DNA from: Kitasatospora kifunensis
Lineage (GTDB): Bacteria; Actinomycetota; Actinomycetes; Streptomycetales; Streptomycetaceae
DNA length: 64,000 nucleotides
Assembly: GCF_014203855.1 (NCBI RefSeq)
Contig: NZ_JACHJV010000001.1
Location: 620,001-684,000 of the forward strand
Direction: 5' to 3'
The stretch's first letter is position 1, and each line of letters starts with the position of its first letter. The notes below the pieces were generated by a model, which saw only the letters and a program-made list of their open reading frames with translations, had not been told where the DNA came from and ran no database searches. The translations under genes were made by a program, and so were the position numbers. Positions 10,201 to 18,617 of the stretch are shown here, in pieces.

Positions 10201-11983
10201 CTTCCTGGCCACCGCCGCGCTGCCCACCTCGCTGCGCACCGGCACCCATCAAGTCGCCGTCGCCATATCCGGCGGGCACCTGACGGTCAGTGTGGACGGC
10301 ACCGCCTATCTGGACACCACCCCGGCGCTGCCGGCCAGCGCCTATGCGGGCTTCACCGCCGGCACCGGCGCCAACGCGGACGCGCACGCGGTCAGCAACG
10401 TCACCATCAGCACCAGCACCGCCCCGGTCGGCCCCGCGCTCACCCCGGCCACCGGCTCGCTGGACTTCGGCACCGTGCCGACCGGCGACACCGGCAACCT
10501 GACCCTCCAGCTGACCAACACCGGCAGCGCGCCCGCGAGCATCACCGCCAACGCCGGGCCCGGCCTGCCGTTCACCGCCACCCTGCCCGCCACCGGGACC
10601 AGCGTGCCGGCCGGCGGCAGCGTGCAGATCCCGGTGGCCTTCGCCCCGCTGGCGGCCGGCACCCAGAGCGGCACACTCACCGTGACCACCAGCGGCGGGA
10701 CCACCACCGTGCCGCTCACCGGCACCGGCGGTGCGGTGGCCCCCGCCGGGCAGCCGCTGCCCGCGATCACCGACGCCTCCTGGACGCGCAACGGTTCGGC
10801 CGCGCTGAGCGGCACCGATCTGCTGCTCACCAAGGCGGGCGGCGGCTACGGCGCCGGCTCCTCCTTCTACCCGACCGCCGTGCCGTCCGCCGGACTGCAC
10901 GCCACCTTCACCGCCGAACTCGACGGCGGCACCGGCGCGGACGGGCTGACCTTCGCGCTGCTCGACCCGGCGGCCACCGGCCCGAGCGCGCTGGGCAGCG
11001 CGGGCGACGGGCTGGGCTTCGCCGGGCTGCCGGGCGTCTCGGTCGACCTGGTCACCTCCTGGAACAGCAAGGCGAACTCCGGCAACTTCGTCGGCATCGC
11101 GAGCTCGACGGCGGGCGCCACCGGCGACCTCGGCTACACCTCCACCGACACCGCGGTGCCCTCGCTGCGCGCCACCCCGCACACCGTCACCGTCGACTAC
11201 ACCGCCGCCGGCCATCTGGTGGTCCAGTTGGACGGCAGCCAAGTCCTGGACACCGCAGTGCAGTTGCAGCCCAGCGTGCTGGTCGGCTTCACCGCGGCCA
11301 ACGGCGGCAGCGACGACAACCACCTCATCCGCGGCGCGGCCATCACCGCGGGCCAGCCGCTCACCCGCACCCTGCCGGCCTTCACCGATCCGAGTTGGCA
11401 CGCCAACGGCACCGCCACCACGGCCGGCACGGTGGCCACCCTCACCGCGGACGGGCAGAAGTTCGCGGCCGGCTCGGTGGTCAACAGCACCCCGGTGCCT
11501 TCCGCCGGACTGCACGTCAGCTTCACCGCACAGCTCGGTGGCGCGGGCGCCAACGGCGCGGACGGGCTGGCCCTGGCGCTGCTCGACCCGGCCGGCGCCG
11601 GCGCCAACTCGCTCGGCGCGGACGGCGGTTCGCTGGGCGTCGGCGGGCTGCCCGCCACCTACGTCGGCTTGCAGACCTACCCGGGGGCCGGCGTCAACTC
11701 CTACAACTTCGCCTCGATCGGCACCAGCGGCACGGCGGGCGGAGCACTGACCACCGCGCAGTCCAGCACCGCGATCCCCGCACTGCGCGGGGCCACCCAC
11801 ACCATCGACGTCCAGGTCAACCCGGCCGGACGGCTGGTGGTCTCGCTCGACGGCAGTCAGGTCATGGAGAGCGCCGTCACGCTGCCGCCCACCGTGCTGG
11901 TGGCGTTCACCGGCGGGGCGGGCGGGCTGTGCGACAACCACATGGTGGCCAGCCCCACCGTCAGCTACCGCGCGCTCGCGTGA
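7265..11983 (+). CDS. Secreted beta-propeller, anchor-D and L-type lectin multidomain protein
   Basis: The product is about 1572 residues. An N-terminal hydrophobic segment (IAVLPVVALVVALVAALLG) acts as signal or anchor. A PQQ-like beta-propeller fills about residues 45-545, with repeats such as NTENDKVYGLDPVNGTVRW. Three choice-of-anchor-D (Ig-like) repeats follow (about 550-850). Then come a first L-type lectin domain (about 855-1055), a fourth anchor-D repeat, and two more lectin domains to the C-terminus. The lectin domains carry the GxDGLTFxLLD and GVSVDLVTSWNS patterns of legume-lectin-like folds. It probably binds glycans at the cell surface. It is followed after 14 bases by the GT2 gene, suggesting that it handles that product. 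The start is the ATG at 7265; an in-frame codon at 7241 is possible. Confidence 0.8.
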   Translation: MVGVLLRARGGLARGTAASGRIAVLPVVALVVALVAALLGLTVGRAEADVTTVSTDNLRTGWDSHEPGLGPSSVQSSDFGQLFSTQLDGQIYAQPLSVNGTVIANTENDKVYGLDPVNGTVRWSRDLGPTWPSSAINCGDLAPNVGSTSTPVYDPATNAVYLTTKVNDGPDAQHPHWYMHALDPATGAERPGWPVTIAGTPSNDSSGAFDPYRQMQRPGLLLLGGVVYAAFGSHCDFGPYRGYVVGVSTAKAAVSSMWASEVGSSNDGGGVWLAGGGLVSDGPGRIFLATGNGINPPPGPGLTPPGGTPPGTLSESVVRLQVNADQSLSTADFFSPANAPTLDQNDTDMASGGPMALPDSFGTPSHPHLLVQQGKDGRVFLLDRDNLGGRSQGPGGTDAVVGVTGPYQGQWGHPATWGGDGGYVYLVGNGGPLRALKAGVTGSGTPALSLTGTSKDTFPYTSGSPVVTSDGTTSGSALVWVVWSSGPSGENATLRAYNPIPDANGTLSLVWSAPIGTAVKFATPATDGNRVYVGTRDGRLIAFGRPAQTSLNGQPVDFGSVAVGSTGSGTATLTASSAVTVTAISGSSPFGTAPPIVPVTLAAGQQLAVPVSFAPTAAGAVSGQLTVTTTAGSFLLSLHGVGTKPGLAASPGTAAFTDQPSGTNATLNVQVTNTGTAAETISASTLPGAPFTVTGVPANGTAVAPGSSFVASVTYAPTAAGNSTDALTVTSTSGTLTVPITGSATAGQGHLTFSPPSLSFGSVAVGSSATASFDITNDGNVPVTVTKAKAPNDDFSTGTPLAEGLVIGPDQVVHQSVTFTPSAPGNQSADYEVTGDAGQGAMLEQLTGTGTGTLPPPSAAGWTANGTATLPGGGAVQLNGQVQQSAGSAFFVHPLPTDGLKASFTAQLGPGTGGDGLTFSLLDAAKASTTGLGATGGGLGFSGLPGVSVDLVTSWNSQANSGNFVAVAIGPNSGIDNLGFLATAALPTSLRTGTHQVAVAISGGHLTVSVDGTAYLDTTPALPASAYAGFTAGTGANADAHAVSNVTISTSTAPVGPALTPATGSLDFGTVPTGDTGNLTLQLTNTGSAPASITANAGPGLPFTATLPATGTSVPAGGSVQIPVAFAPLAAGTQSGTLTVTTSGGTTTVPLTGTGGAVAPAGQPLPAITDASWTRNGSAALSGTDLLLTKAGGGYGAGSSFYPTAVPSAGLHATFTAELDGGTGADGLTFALLDPAATGPSALGSAGDGLGFAGLPGVSVDLVTSWNSKANSGNFVGIASSTAGATGDLGYTSTDTAVPSLRATPHTVTVDYTAAGHLVVQLDGSQVLDTAVQLQPSVLVGFTAANGGSDDNHLIRGAAITAGQPLTRTLPAFTDPSWHANGTATTAGTVATLTADGQKFAAGSVVNSTPVPSAGLHVSFTAQLGGAGANGADGLALALLDPAGAGANSLGADGGSLGVGGLPATYVGLQTYPGAGVNSYNFASIGTSGTAGGALTTAQSSTAIPALRGATHTIDVQVNPAGRLVVSLDGSQVMESAVTLPPTVLVAFTGGAGGLCDNHMVASPTVSYRALA

Positions 11984-11997
11984 ACGGAGAAACCGCG

Positions 11998-14790
11998 GTG
12001 ACCGCCACCTTGGAAACACCACCCGCGCACCGCTCGAGCGCGCTCGGCTCCTACGAGAACGCCCAACCACCGGCCGCCTACCGCGAGCCCGGGCGCCTCG
12101 CCGTGTGGGGCGGGCGGGCCGCGCTGGCCGGTGGCGGCGCCGGCATCGCCTGGTACCAGCCGGGGCCGCTGCTACCGCTGGCCACCCTGCTGCTCGGCGT
12201 CTGCCTGGCCTGGGTCGGTGGCTGGCACGGCCGCAGCCTGCGGCTGATCGCGCTGGCCCTGGCCGTGTACGTGAGCGCCGTCGACTACCTGTCCTGGCGC
12301 CTGTCGGTGCTCTCCTGGTCCGGCTGGTGGATCGGCCTGCCGCTCTTCCTGGCCGAACTGCACGCCGCCGTCCACACGGTGGGTCTGCACGTGACCATCT
12401 GGCCGCGTCGGCCCGAACCACCGCGGCTGGACCAACTCCCCTGCCGCCAGCCGGTCTTCGTCTTCGTGCCGACCGTCGACGAAGGCACCGCGATCGTCGG
12501 CGAGACCCTGGCCGGCATCCTGGCCGCCCGCGAGCGCTACCTCGCCGAACACCCGCACGCCAGCATCACCGTGGTGGTCTGCAACGACGGCGGGGTGGCC
12601 GGCGCCGACTGCAGCGCGGCCGTGATCGCGCTCTGCGAGCGGCTCGGCGTGATCTGCGTGACCCGCACGGTGGGCGGCGGCGCCAAGGCCGGCAACATCG
12701 AGCACGCCCGCCAACTGCTGGGCGCCACCGGGGATGCGCTGCTGGTGGTCTTCGACGCCGACCAGGTCCCGCGCGAGGAGTTCTTCCTGCGCTCGCTGGC
12801 CCCGCTGGCCGACTCCCGGGTGGGCTGGGTGCAGTCCGGCCAGTTCTACGGCAACCGGGAGAACCCGGTGGCCCGTTGGGCCGACGACCAGCAGTCGCTC
12901 TTCTACCGGCTGCTCTGCCCCGGAAAGGCGCTGCACGACTCGGCGTTCATCTGCGGCACCAACGTGGTGCTGCGGGCGGCCGCCCTGGACGAGATCGGCG
13001 GCCTGCCGACCGACTCGGTCACCGAGGACTTCGCCGCCTCGATCCGGCTGGCCCCGCGCTGGCGCAGCGTCTACCTCACCGAGGTGCTGGCCGTCGGTCT
13101 CGGCCCGGTCGACCTCGCCTCCTACCTCAAGCAGCAGGAGCGTTGGGCCCGCGGCACCCTCTCGGTGCTGCGCAGCCACTGGCGCGACCTGCTGCTGCCC
13201 CGGCGCGGCGGCCTGCGCGCCGGGCAGCGCCTGCAGTACGGCCTCGCGGTGACCCACTACCTGTCCGGGATAAGGGACTTGGTCTTCCTGCTGGCGCCCG
13301 TGCTCTACCTGGCGACCGGCGCCACCGGGGTGCGCGGCGCGACGCTCGGCTCGTTCCTGGCGCACTTCGCGCCGTACTACCTGCTGGCCAGCGTGGCGTT
13401 CGCGCACGCCGCCTGGCGCACCACCAGCTGGCGCAGCATCGTGGTGGGCTTCGGCTCCTTCCCCGCGCTGATCCGGGCCGCCTGGATGACGCTGATCGGA
13501 AACCACGGCCGCTTCACCCTCACGCCCAAGCGGCGCACCGCGGGCTCCGCCTGGCGCACCGCGCGCTGGCACCTGGTCTCGCTGTCGGCCTGTGCGGGCG
13601 CGCTGGTGCTGGCGGTCACCGTGCACCGTCAACCGGCCTACTACCTGGCCGCGTTCTGGCTGGCGTACCTGTGCGTGCTGACCGGGCTCTACCTCTCGCT
13701 GGTGCGCCAGGACGCGCGGGCCGCCGCCGCGCCGGCCGCTGAGGCGTCGGTGGCCCGGGTGGTGCGCGGCGAGGAGCCGCGCCCGGTGGGCCGGGGCCCG
13801 CGCCACCGGGCACGCCAACTGCCGCCCCGGGTCCGCAAGATGCTCCCGGCCGGTGCGCTGGCCTGCGTGCTGGCCGTGGTCGCGGGCTCCGCCGTGGTGT
13901 CCAGCGCGGGCGACGCGAGGGCCTCGGCCGGTCCGGCGCCCACCGCCCTGCCCGGGCGGCCACGGGTGGGCCTGACCTCGGTGACGGACAGTCAGCTGGC
14001 CATGTTGCAAAAGAGCTTGGGTCTGACCTCGATGGGCCTGCGCGGGCGCACCGACGAGATCGACGCGCAGTTCGACACCGGGTGGGCCACCGCGGCCGGT
14101 GCCGGCGGCGGCGTGCCCTGGCAGACCCTGGTGCTCTCGCGGCACGGGCAGCCGCAGTTGGACTCCTCACTGACCGCCGTGGCCAACGGCAGTGACGACG
14201 CCGCACTGCGGCGCTGGGCCCGGGAGATCGCGCGCTACGCCAAGCCCGTCTACCTCACCGTGCTGCCCGAGGCGGACCGCAACTACGCGGCCAGTTCGGC
14301 GGTGGCCCGCGGCGGCATCCCGCAGGATGTGGGGCCGGCCTGGAGCCGGATCCGGCAGCTCTTCCACGACGCGGGGGCGACCAACGTCGGCTGGGTCTGG
14401 GGCCCCGCCGATCCCGGCCACGACCAGCCCTACACTCCCCCGGCGCAGGCCGTGGACGCGGTGGCGGTGACGCTCTTCGAGTACCCGGGCACGAGCTGGG
14501 CCGACCCGGCGCGCGCGTTGGCCTCGGCCGCGGCGGCGCACCCGGGCAAACCGCTGCTGGTGGACGTCAGCCTGGCCGGTGCGCCCGAGCAGCGGGCGGC
14601 CTGGCTGGAGCAGCTCGGCGCGGCCCTCGCCGCCCGCCGCGACGTGGCCGGCCTGGTCTACCAGGAGACCGGCCCGGAGCTCGACCCGAGCGGAGCCGCC
14701 GCCCACCGCTGGTCACTGACGGCCGACCCGCTCACCGCCGAGGCCGCGGGCCGACTGCTGCGCACCATCGCCATTGCCGGAGGAAGTTGA
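11998..14790 (+). CDS. GT2 cellulose-synthase-like glycosyltransferase fused to GH26-like domain
   Basis: The 930-residue membrane protein has N-terminal helices (about 37-130) and a processive GT2 core. Key motifs are CNDGG (about 196), the DAD metal site in VFDADQVP (about 252), TED (about 341) and QQERW (about 380), as in BcsA. Further helices follow (about 420-580) and a last one near 613-640. Residues 655-930 resemble a GH26 barrel: KPVYLTVLPEADRN aligns with the acid/base Glu region, and GATNVGWVWGPA is characteristic. The nucleophile Glu expected after the strand KPLLVDVSLAG is not there, so the domain may bind rather than cut glycan. GTG start at 11998 with GGAG upstream. The next gene begins immediately after the stop. 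Confidence 0.82.
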   Translation: MTATLETPPAHRSSALGSYENAQPPAAYREPGRLAVWGGRAALAGGGAGIAWYQPGPLLPLATLLLGVCLAWVGGWHGRSLRLIALALAVYVSAVDYLSWRLSVLSWSGWWIGLPLFLAELHAAVHTVGLHVTIWPRRPEPPRLDQLPCRQPVFVFVPTVDEGTAIVGETLAGILAARERYLAEHPHASITVVVCNDGGVAGADCSAAVIALCERLGVICVTRTVGGGAKAGNIEHARQLLGATGDALLVVFDADQVPREEFFLRSLAPLADSRVGWVQSGQFYGNRENPVARWADDQQSLFYRLLCPGKALHDSAFICGTNVVLRAAALDEIGGLPTDSVTEDFAASIRLAPRWRSVYLTEVLAVGLGPVDLASYLKQQERWARGTLSVLRSHWRDLLLPRRGGLRAGQRLQYGLAVTHYLSGIRDLVFLLAPVLYLATGATGVRGATLGSFLAHFAPYYLLASVAFAHAAWRTTSWRSIVVGFGSFPALIRAAWMTLIGNHGRFTLTPKRRTAGSAWRTARWHLVSLSACAGALVLAVTVHRQPAYYLAAFWLAYLCVLTGLYLSLVRQDARAAAAPAAEASVARVVRGEEPRPVGRGPRHRARQLPPRVRKMLPAGALACVLAVVAGSAVVSSAGDARASAGPAPTALPGRPRVGLTSVTDSQLAMLQKSLGLTSMGLRGRTDEIDAQFDTGWATAAGAGGGVPWQTLVLSRHGQPQLDSSLTAVANGSDDAALRRWAREIARYAKPVYLTVLPEADRNYAASSAVARGGIPQDVGPAWSRIRQLFHDAGATNVGWVWGPADPGHDQPYTPPAQAVDAVAVTLFEYPGTSWADPARALASAAAAHPGKPLLVDVSLAGAPEQRAAWLEQLGAALAARRDVAGLVYQETGPELDPSGAAAHRWSLTADPLTAEAAGRLLRTIAIAGGS

Positions 14791-16362
14791 GTGACCGTCA
14801 CCACCGTTGCCAAGGGCGCGGACCGTGCGGTGGGCGACGCAGCCGCCAGCCTGCTCGGCCGGTTCGCGGCCAGCCGTCAGTGGGTCGCCGCGCGGAGCAG
14901 GATCCCGCTCTTCGGCCTGCTGATGCTGCAAGCCGCGCTCAGCTGGCGACTTGACAACAGCGCCTTCCAGGACGAGTCGCTCTACCTCTACGCGGGCCAT
15001 CGCGAGCTGGCCCAACTCCTGCACCACACACCGACCTTCGACAACTACTCGGCCTACTTCTCCGGCGCCCCCTTCCTCTACCCGGTGTTGGGCGCGCTCG
15101 CCGATCACGTCGCGGGGCTCGCCGGGGCACGCGCGCTGAGCCTGCTCTTCATGCTGGCCACCACCGGACTGCTGCACGCCCTGACCCGGCGGCTGTTCGG
15201 CCGCCCGGCCGCACTGCTGGCCGCGGCCGTCTTCGCGGTGACCGGGCCGACGCTCTTCCTGGGGCACCTGGCCACCTACGACGCGATGGCGCTCTTCCTG
15301 CTGGCGCTGGCCGCGTGGGCGGCCGTGCGCACGGCCGCCCTGCCCGCGCTCACCGCAGCACTGGTCGCCCCGCCGCTGGTGCTGGCCGCGTTCACCAAGT
15401 ACGCGGCGCTGCTCTACCTCCCCACCGTGCTGGCCCTGGTGGTGCTGGCCGCCGTCCCGGGGCGCGGCTGGTGGCGGGGTCTGCTGCGCGGCGCGCTGGT
15501 GCTGGCGGCCGCGGCGGGCTGCGGGTACGGGGTGATCGCGCTGGCGGGCCGCTCCTTCGTGGCCGGGGTGCGGAGCACCACCACGGCGCGGCAGTCCGGC
15601 ACCGACCCCACCGGGCTGCTGGTGCGCCACTCGGTGGAGTACGGCGGCGCGGTCTTCCTGCTGGCGATCGCGGGCGCGGTGCTACTGGTTCGACACCGGC
15701 CCGCCGGGGCCGCTGGGCGTCCGGGCCGGTTCGCGCTGGGCCTGCTGCTCACCGGAACCGCGCTGCTCGCCCCGGCGTACCAGATCCACCTGCACACCCT
15801 CACCTCGCTGCACAAGCACGTCGGCTACGGCCTCTTCTTCGCCGCGCCGATGGCCGGCTACGCGCTCTCCAGGCTGCTCGGCTCCCGGCTGCACGACCCG
15901 CGCCGACTCGGTCTGGCGCTGGCCAGTTGCCTGCTGGTCGCGGGGCTGGGCATCCAGCAGTCGGCGCAGCTGTTCCGGCAGTGGCCGGATGCGACCGGGC
16001 TGGTCCAGGCGCTGCGCACCCAGGTCCGGCCGATCACCGGGCGCTACCTGGCCGAGGAGTCCGAGGTGCCCCGCTACTACCTGCGCGACCTGGTGCAGCC
16101 CTACCAGTGGTCGGGCACCTACTTCTTCGACTACACCGACAAGAAGGGGCGGCACTACACCGGCGTGCCCGCCTACAAGGCCGCGATCGCCGACCGCTAC
16201 TTCGATCTGATCGTGCTGCGCTACGGCCCCACCGCGGCCCTGGACCGGCAGATCGACGGGGACCTGACGGCCGGGCACGGCTACCAGCTGATCGCCAAGG
16301 TCCGGGCGGACAGCGGCTACGGCTCGGGCACCTGGTTCGTCTGGCGCGCCGACGGCACCTGA
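14791..16362 (+). CDS. GT39-type (GT-C) membrane glycosyltransferase
   Basis: The 523-residue protein has roughly 10-12 hydrophobic helices. An acidic loop after the first helix (NSAFQDESLYLYAGH) matches the Asp/Glu catalytic loop of PMT/ArnT-type transferases that use polyprenyl-phosphate sugars. A soluble C-terminal part (about 410-523) is rich in Tyr and charged residues. The GTG start directly follows the GT2 stop, with GGAGGA upstream, so the two are translationally linked. It may decorate the GT2 product or a surface protein. Donor and acceptor are not predictable from the sequence. Confidence 0.78.
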   Translation: MTVTTVAKGADRAVGDAAASLLGRFAASRQWVAARSRIPLFGLLMLQAALSWRLDNSAFQDESLYLYAGHRELAQLLHHTPTFDNYSAYFSGAPFLYPVLGALADHVAGLAGARALSLLFMLATTGLLHALTRRLFGRPAALLAAAVFAVTGPTLFLGHLATYDAMALFLLALAAWAAVRTAALPALTAALVAPPLVLAAFTKYAALLYLPTVLALVVLAAVPGRGWWRGLLRGALVLAAAAGCGYGVIALAGRSFVAGVRSTTTARQSGTDPTGLLVRHSVEYGGAVFLLAIAGAVLLVRHRPAGAAGRPGRFALGLLLTGTALLAPAYQIHLHTLTSLHKHVGYGLFFAAPMAGYALSRLLGSRLHDPRRLGLALASCLLVAGLGIQQSAQLFRQWPDATGLVQALRTQVRPITGRYLAEESEVPRYYLRDLVQPYQWSGTYFFDYTDKKGRHYTGVPAYKAAIADRYFDLIVLRYGPTAALDRQIDGDLTAGHGYQLIAKVRADSGYGSGTWFVWRADGT

Positions 16363-16394
16363 GCGCGCGTCGGCAGCAGTGGACTGACCGATCG

Positions 16395-16418
16395 TCAAGT
16401 GCCGTGCACGGCACTTGA
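16395..16418. promoter_or_regulatory. Perfect 24-bp palindrome upstream of the beta-lactone cluster
   Basis: The half-site TCAAGTGCCGTG is followed without spacer by its exact reverse complement. It lies 33 bases past the GT39 stop and 211 bp before the first cluster gene. A spacer-free 12-bp dyad suggests a dimeric repressor operator more than a terminator. The AC-rich tract after it includes a CACGTG. Confidence 0.5.
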
Positions 16419-16628
16419 GCACGTGAGTTGTGTCACTTCGCGCGCGGATTAACGCTTTCCTTGCTTACTCCTGGGTAGCTTGATGGTCGCGCCGAGTGAC
16501 CGACACCAGATCGACCGAAACGGGCTGACCGCCGGCGCGCTCATCAGCGTGTTCATCAGCGCATGAGCTGGCCGGTAGGTGCTGCGGCCGGCAGTCGCGC
16601 ACCGCAGGGACAACCGATGGAGGGGACC

Positions 16629-17690
16629 ATGACGTCCGACGTGGGGTACAGCCGTTTCGAAGCCCTTGGCGCGTACCTGCCACCAGCGATCCAGTCCACG
16701 CCCGACCTGGTCGCCAGCGTGGCGCAGGTGCCGGACGTACCACTGGAGCGCATCACCGGCGTGCGGGAGCGGCGGGTGTACGACCCGCGGCCCGAGGCCG
16801 GCGAGGACTCCTACGGGCTGGCCCTGAAGGCGGCCGAGGACGCACTCGCCCACTCCCGCTACCAGGGCGCCGAGCTGGACGTGGTGATCTCCACCTCGAT
16901 CACCCGGTTCAAGGACGGCGACGACTTCTACTTCGAGCCCTCCTTCGCCGCGCTGCTGGCCAAGGAGCTCGGCGCCCACCGGGCGATCCACTTCGACCTC
17001 TCCAACGCCTGCGCCGGCATGCTCAGCGGCGTCTACCTGCTGGACCGGATGATCCGGGCCGGCATCGTGCGCAACGGCCTGGTGGTCAGCGGCGAGCAGT
17101 GCACCCGGGTGGCCCAGACCGCCGCCCGCGAACTGGTCGACTCCTACGACCCGCAGTTCGCCTCGCTGTCGGTCGGCGACTCGGCGGTCGCCGTGGTGCT
17201 GGACCGCTCGGTCGACGAGGCGGACCGGATCCACTACGTGGACCTGATGACCTCCTCCGAGTTCTCCCACCTGTGCCTGGGCATGCCCAGCGACCAGAGC
17301 GAGGGCATCGCCCTCTACACCGACAACAAGAAGATGCACAACAAGGACCGGCTGCGCCTGTGGCCGGCCTTCCACGGTGGCCAACTCGCCAAGCAGGGAA
17401 GCACGTTCGCCGACGAGGCGTTCGACTACGTGATCCAGCACCAGGTGGGCACCCGCTTCGTGGACTTCGTGAACCAGACCGGGGCCAGTGAGTTCGACAG
17501 CGAGATGCCCGAATCCCTCACCGGGGTCGAGGTGTTCGGCAACACCGCGACCACCTCCCACTTCCTGGTCCTGCACCAGCACCTGACGGAGGGCACCGCC
17601 CGCCAGGGAGCCAAGTACCTGATGGTTCCGGCCGCTTCCGGAATCGTCACCGGTGCCCTGTCCGCGACCATCACCAACCTGGGGGTGTGA
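16629..17690 (+). CDS. lstA: OleA-like ketosynthase III, LstA-type subunit
   Basis: This 353-residue thiolase-fold protein belongs to the KAS III/OleA group that joins two acyl chains head to head. Active-site Cys128 lies in FDLSNACAGML, and the Asn of the triad is at about 305 (FGNTATTS). The usual His of the HQAN motif is replaced by Asn282 (FVNQTG), so the catalytic set is incomplete. In lipstatin biosynthesis LstA pairs with LstB to condense a C14 and a C8 acyl unit. Gene order here matches lstA-F. The ATG at 16629 has GGAGGGG upstream; an ATG at 16617 is an alternative. The next gene starts 3 bases after the stop. Confidence 0.85.
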   Translation: MTSDVGYSRFEALGAYLPPAIQSTPDLVASVAQVPDVPLERITGVRERRVYDPRPEAGEDSYGLALKAAEDALAHSRYQGAELDVVISTSITRFKDGDDFYFEPSFAALLAKELGAHRAIHFDLSNACAGMLSGVYLLDRMIRAGIVRNGLVVSGEQCTRVAQTAARELVDSYDPQFASLSVGDSAVAVVLDRSVDEADRIHYVDLMTSSEFSHLCLGMPSDQSEGIALYTDNKKMHNKDRLRLWPAFHGGQLAKQGSTFADEAFDYVIQHQVGTRFVDFVNQTGASEFDSEMPESLTGVEVFGNTATTSHFLVLHQHLTEGTARQGAKYLMVPAASGIVTGALSATITNLGV

Positions 17691-17693
17691 CCG

Positions 17694-18617
17694 ATGACCA
17701 CCGTCATCAAGGCCGCCACGACCACCACCGCGCCGGCCGACGAGGCCGCCAGCGCGGTACTCCTCGCCGGGCGCGCCGCCCAGGACTGCCTGACCGAGGC
17801 CCGGTTGTCACCGGAGGCGGTGGGCGTGCTGATCAACGTCGGCGTGTACCGCGAGAACAACACCTTCGAGCCCGCCATCGGCGCCATGGTGCAGAAGGAG
17901 GCGGGCATGAACCTGGACTACCTGGCCCACCCGGTGCCAGGTGCCGCCGCCTTCTCCTTCGACCTGATGAACGGCGCCTGCGGGGTGCTGAACGCGATCC
18001 AGGTCGCCCAGGCGCTGCTGACCACCGGCAGCACCGAGCGGGTCCTGGTCACCGCCGCCGACGTGCACCCGAGCGGTCGGGCCGCGCTGGACGCCGACTA
18101 CCCGTACGCCGACCTCGGCGCCGCGCTCCTGCTGGAGCGCTCGGCGCAGAGCGAAGGCGGCTTCGGACGGGTCCAGCTGGCCGGCTCCCAGAGCGCCTCG
18201 GCCGTGGCCGGATACCTGCCGACCGCCGGCATGGGCAGCACCGGACGCGGCCGGATCACCGTTCGCCAGGACGAGGGCTTCGCCGAGCAACTGCTCGACC
18301 TGGCCGCCGGGACGACGCTCGAGTACGCCAAGGCCGAGGGGATCGACCTGCACCGCACCCTGGTGGTCAGCTCCCGCCCGACCCCGGACTTCGGCACCCA
18401 CCTGGCCGCCCGCCTCGGCCTGCCCGCCTTCCTGGTGCTCACCCCCGAGGTGCCGCAGGGCCGCACCGGCCTGCCGCACACCGCCGCCCCGATCCTGGGC
18501 TATCTGCAGGCCCTGGAGCAGGGGCTGCCGGCGGACGTGGACCAGTTCCTGTTCGTCGCCGCCGGCGCCGGACCGAGCGTCGCCTGCGTGAGCTACCGTC
18601 CGCAGGAGGGAAGTTGA
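17694..18617 (+). CDS. lstB: OleA-like ketosynthase III, LstB-type partner subunit
   Basis: The 307-residue thiolase-fold protein is shorter than normal KAS III because the first 40 or so residues are missing. It keeps a Cys (about 96) in MNGACGVLNA. The regions where His and Asn should lie read VSSRPTPDF and GLPHTAAP, so it is unlikely to work alone. This fits the non-identical partner in the LstA/LstB heterodimer. It is tightly coupled: 3 bases after lstA, and its stop overlaps the TTG start of the next gene. Confidence 0.82.
   Translation: MTTVIKAATTTTAPADEAASAVLLAGRAAQDCLTEARLSPEAVGVLINVGVYRENNTFEPAIGAMVQKEAGMNLDYLAHPVPGAAAFSFDLMNGACGVLNAIQVAQALLTTGSTERVLVTAADVHPSGRAALDADYPYADLGAALLLERSAQSEGGFGRVQLAGSQSASAVAGYLPTAGMGSTGRGRITVRQDEGFAEQLLDLAAGTTLEYAKAEGIDLHRTLVVSSRPTPDFGTHLAARLGLPAFLVLTPEVPQGRTGLPHTAAPILGYLQALEQGLPADVDQFLFVAAGAGPSVACVSYRPQEGS

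Noticed and set aside
9026..12421. 1131-codon open frame on the minus strand
   Set aside because: It lies wholly opposite the propeller/lectin gene and the GT2 start, has low-complexity Gly/Arg/Ala content and matches no family. High-GC codon bias on the plus strand explains it.
16629..18617. Fatty-acid or type II polyketide ketosynthase pair
   Set aside because: There is no acyl carrier protein, malonyl transferase or KSalpha/KSbeta pattern nearby. The following OleC-, OleD-, NRPS- and formyltransferase-like genes fit the lipstatin set instead.
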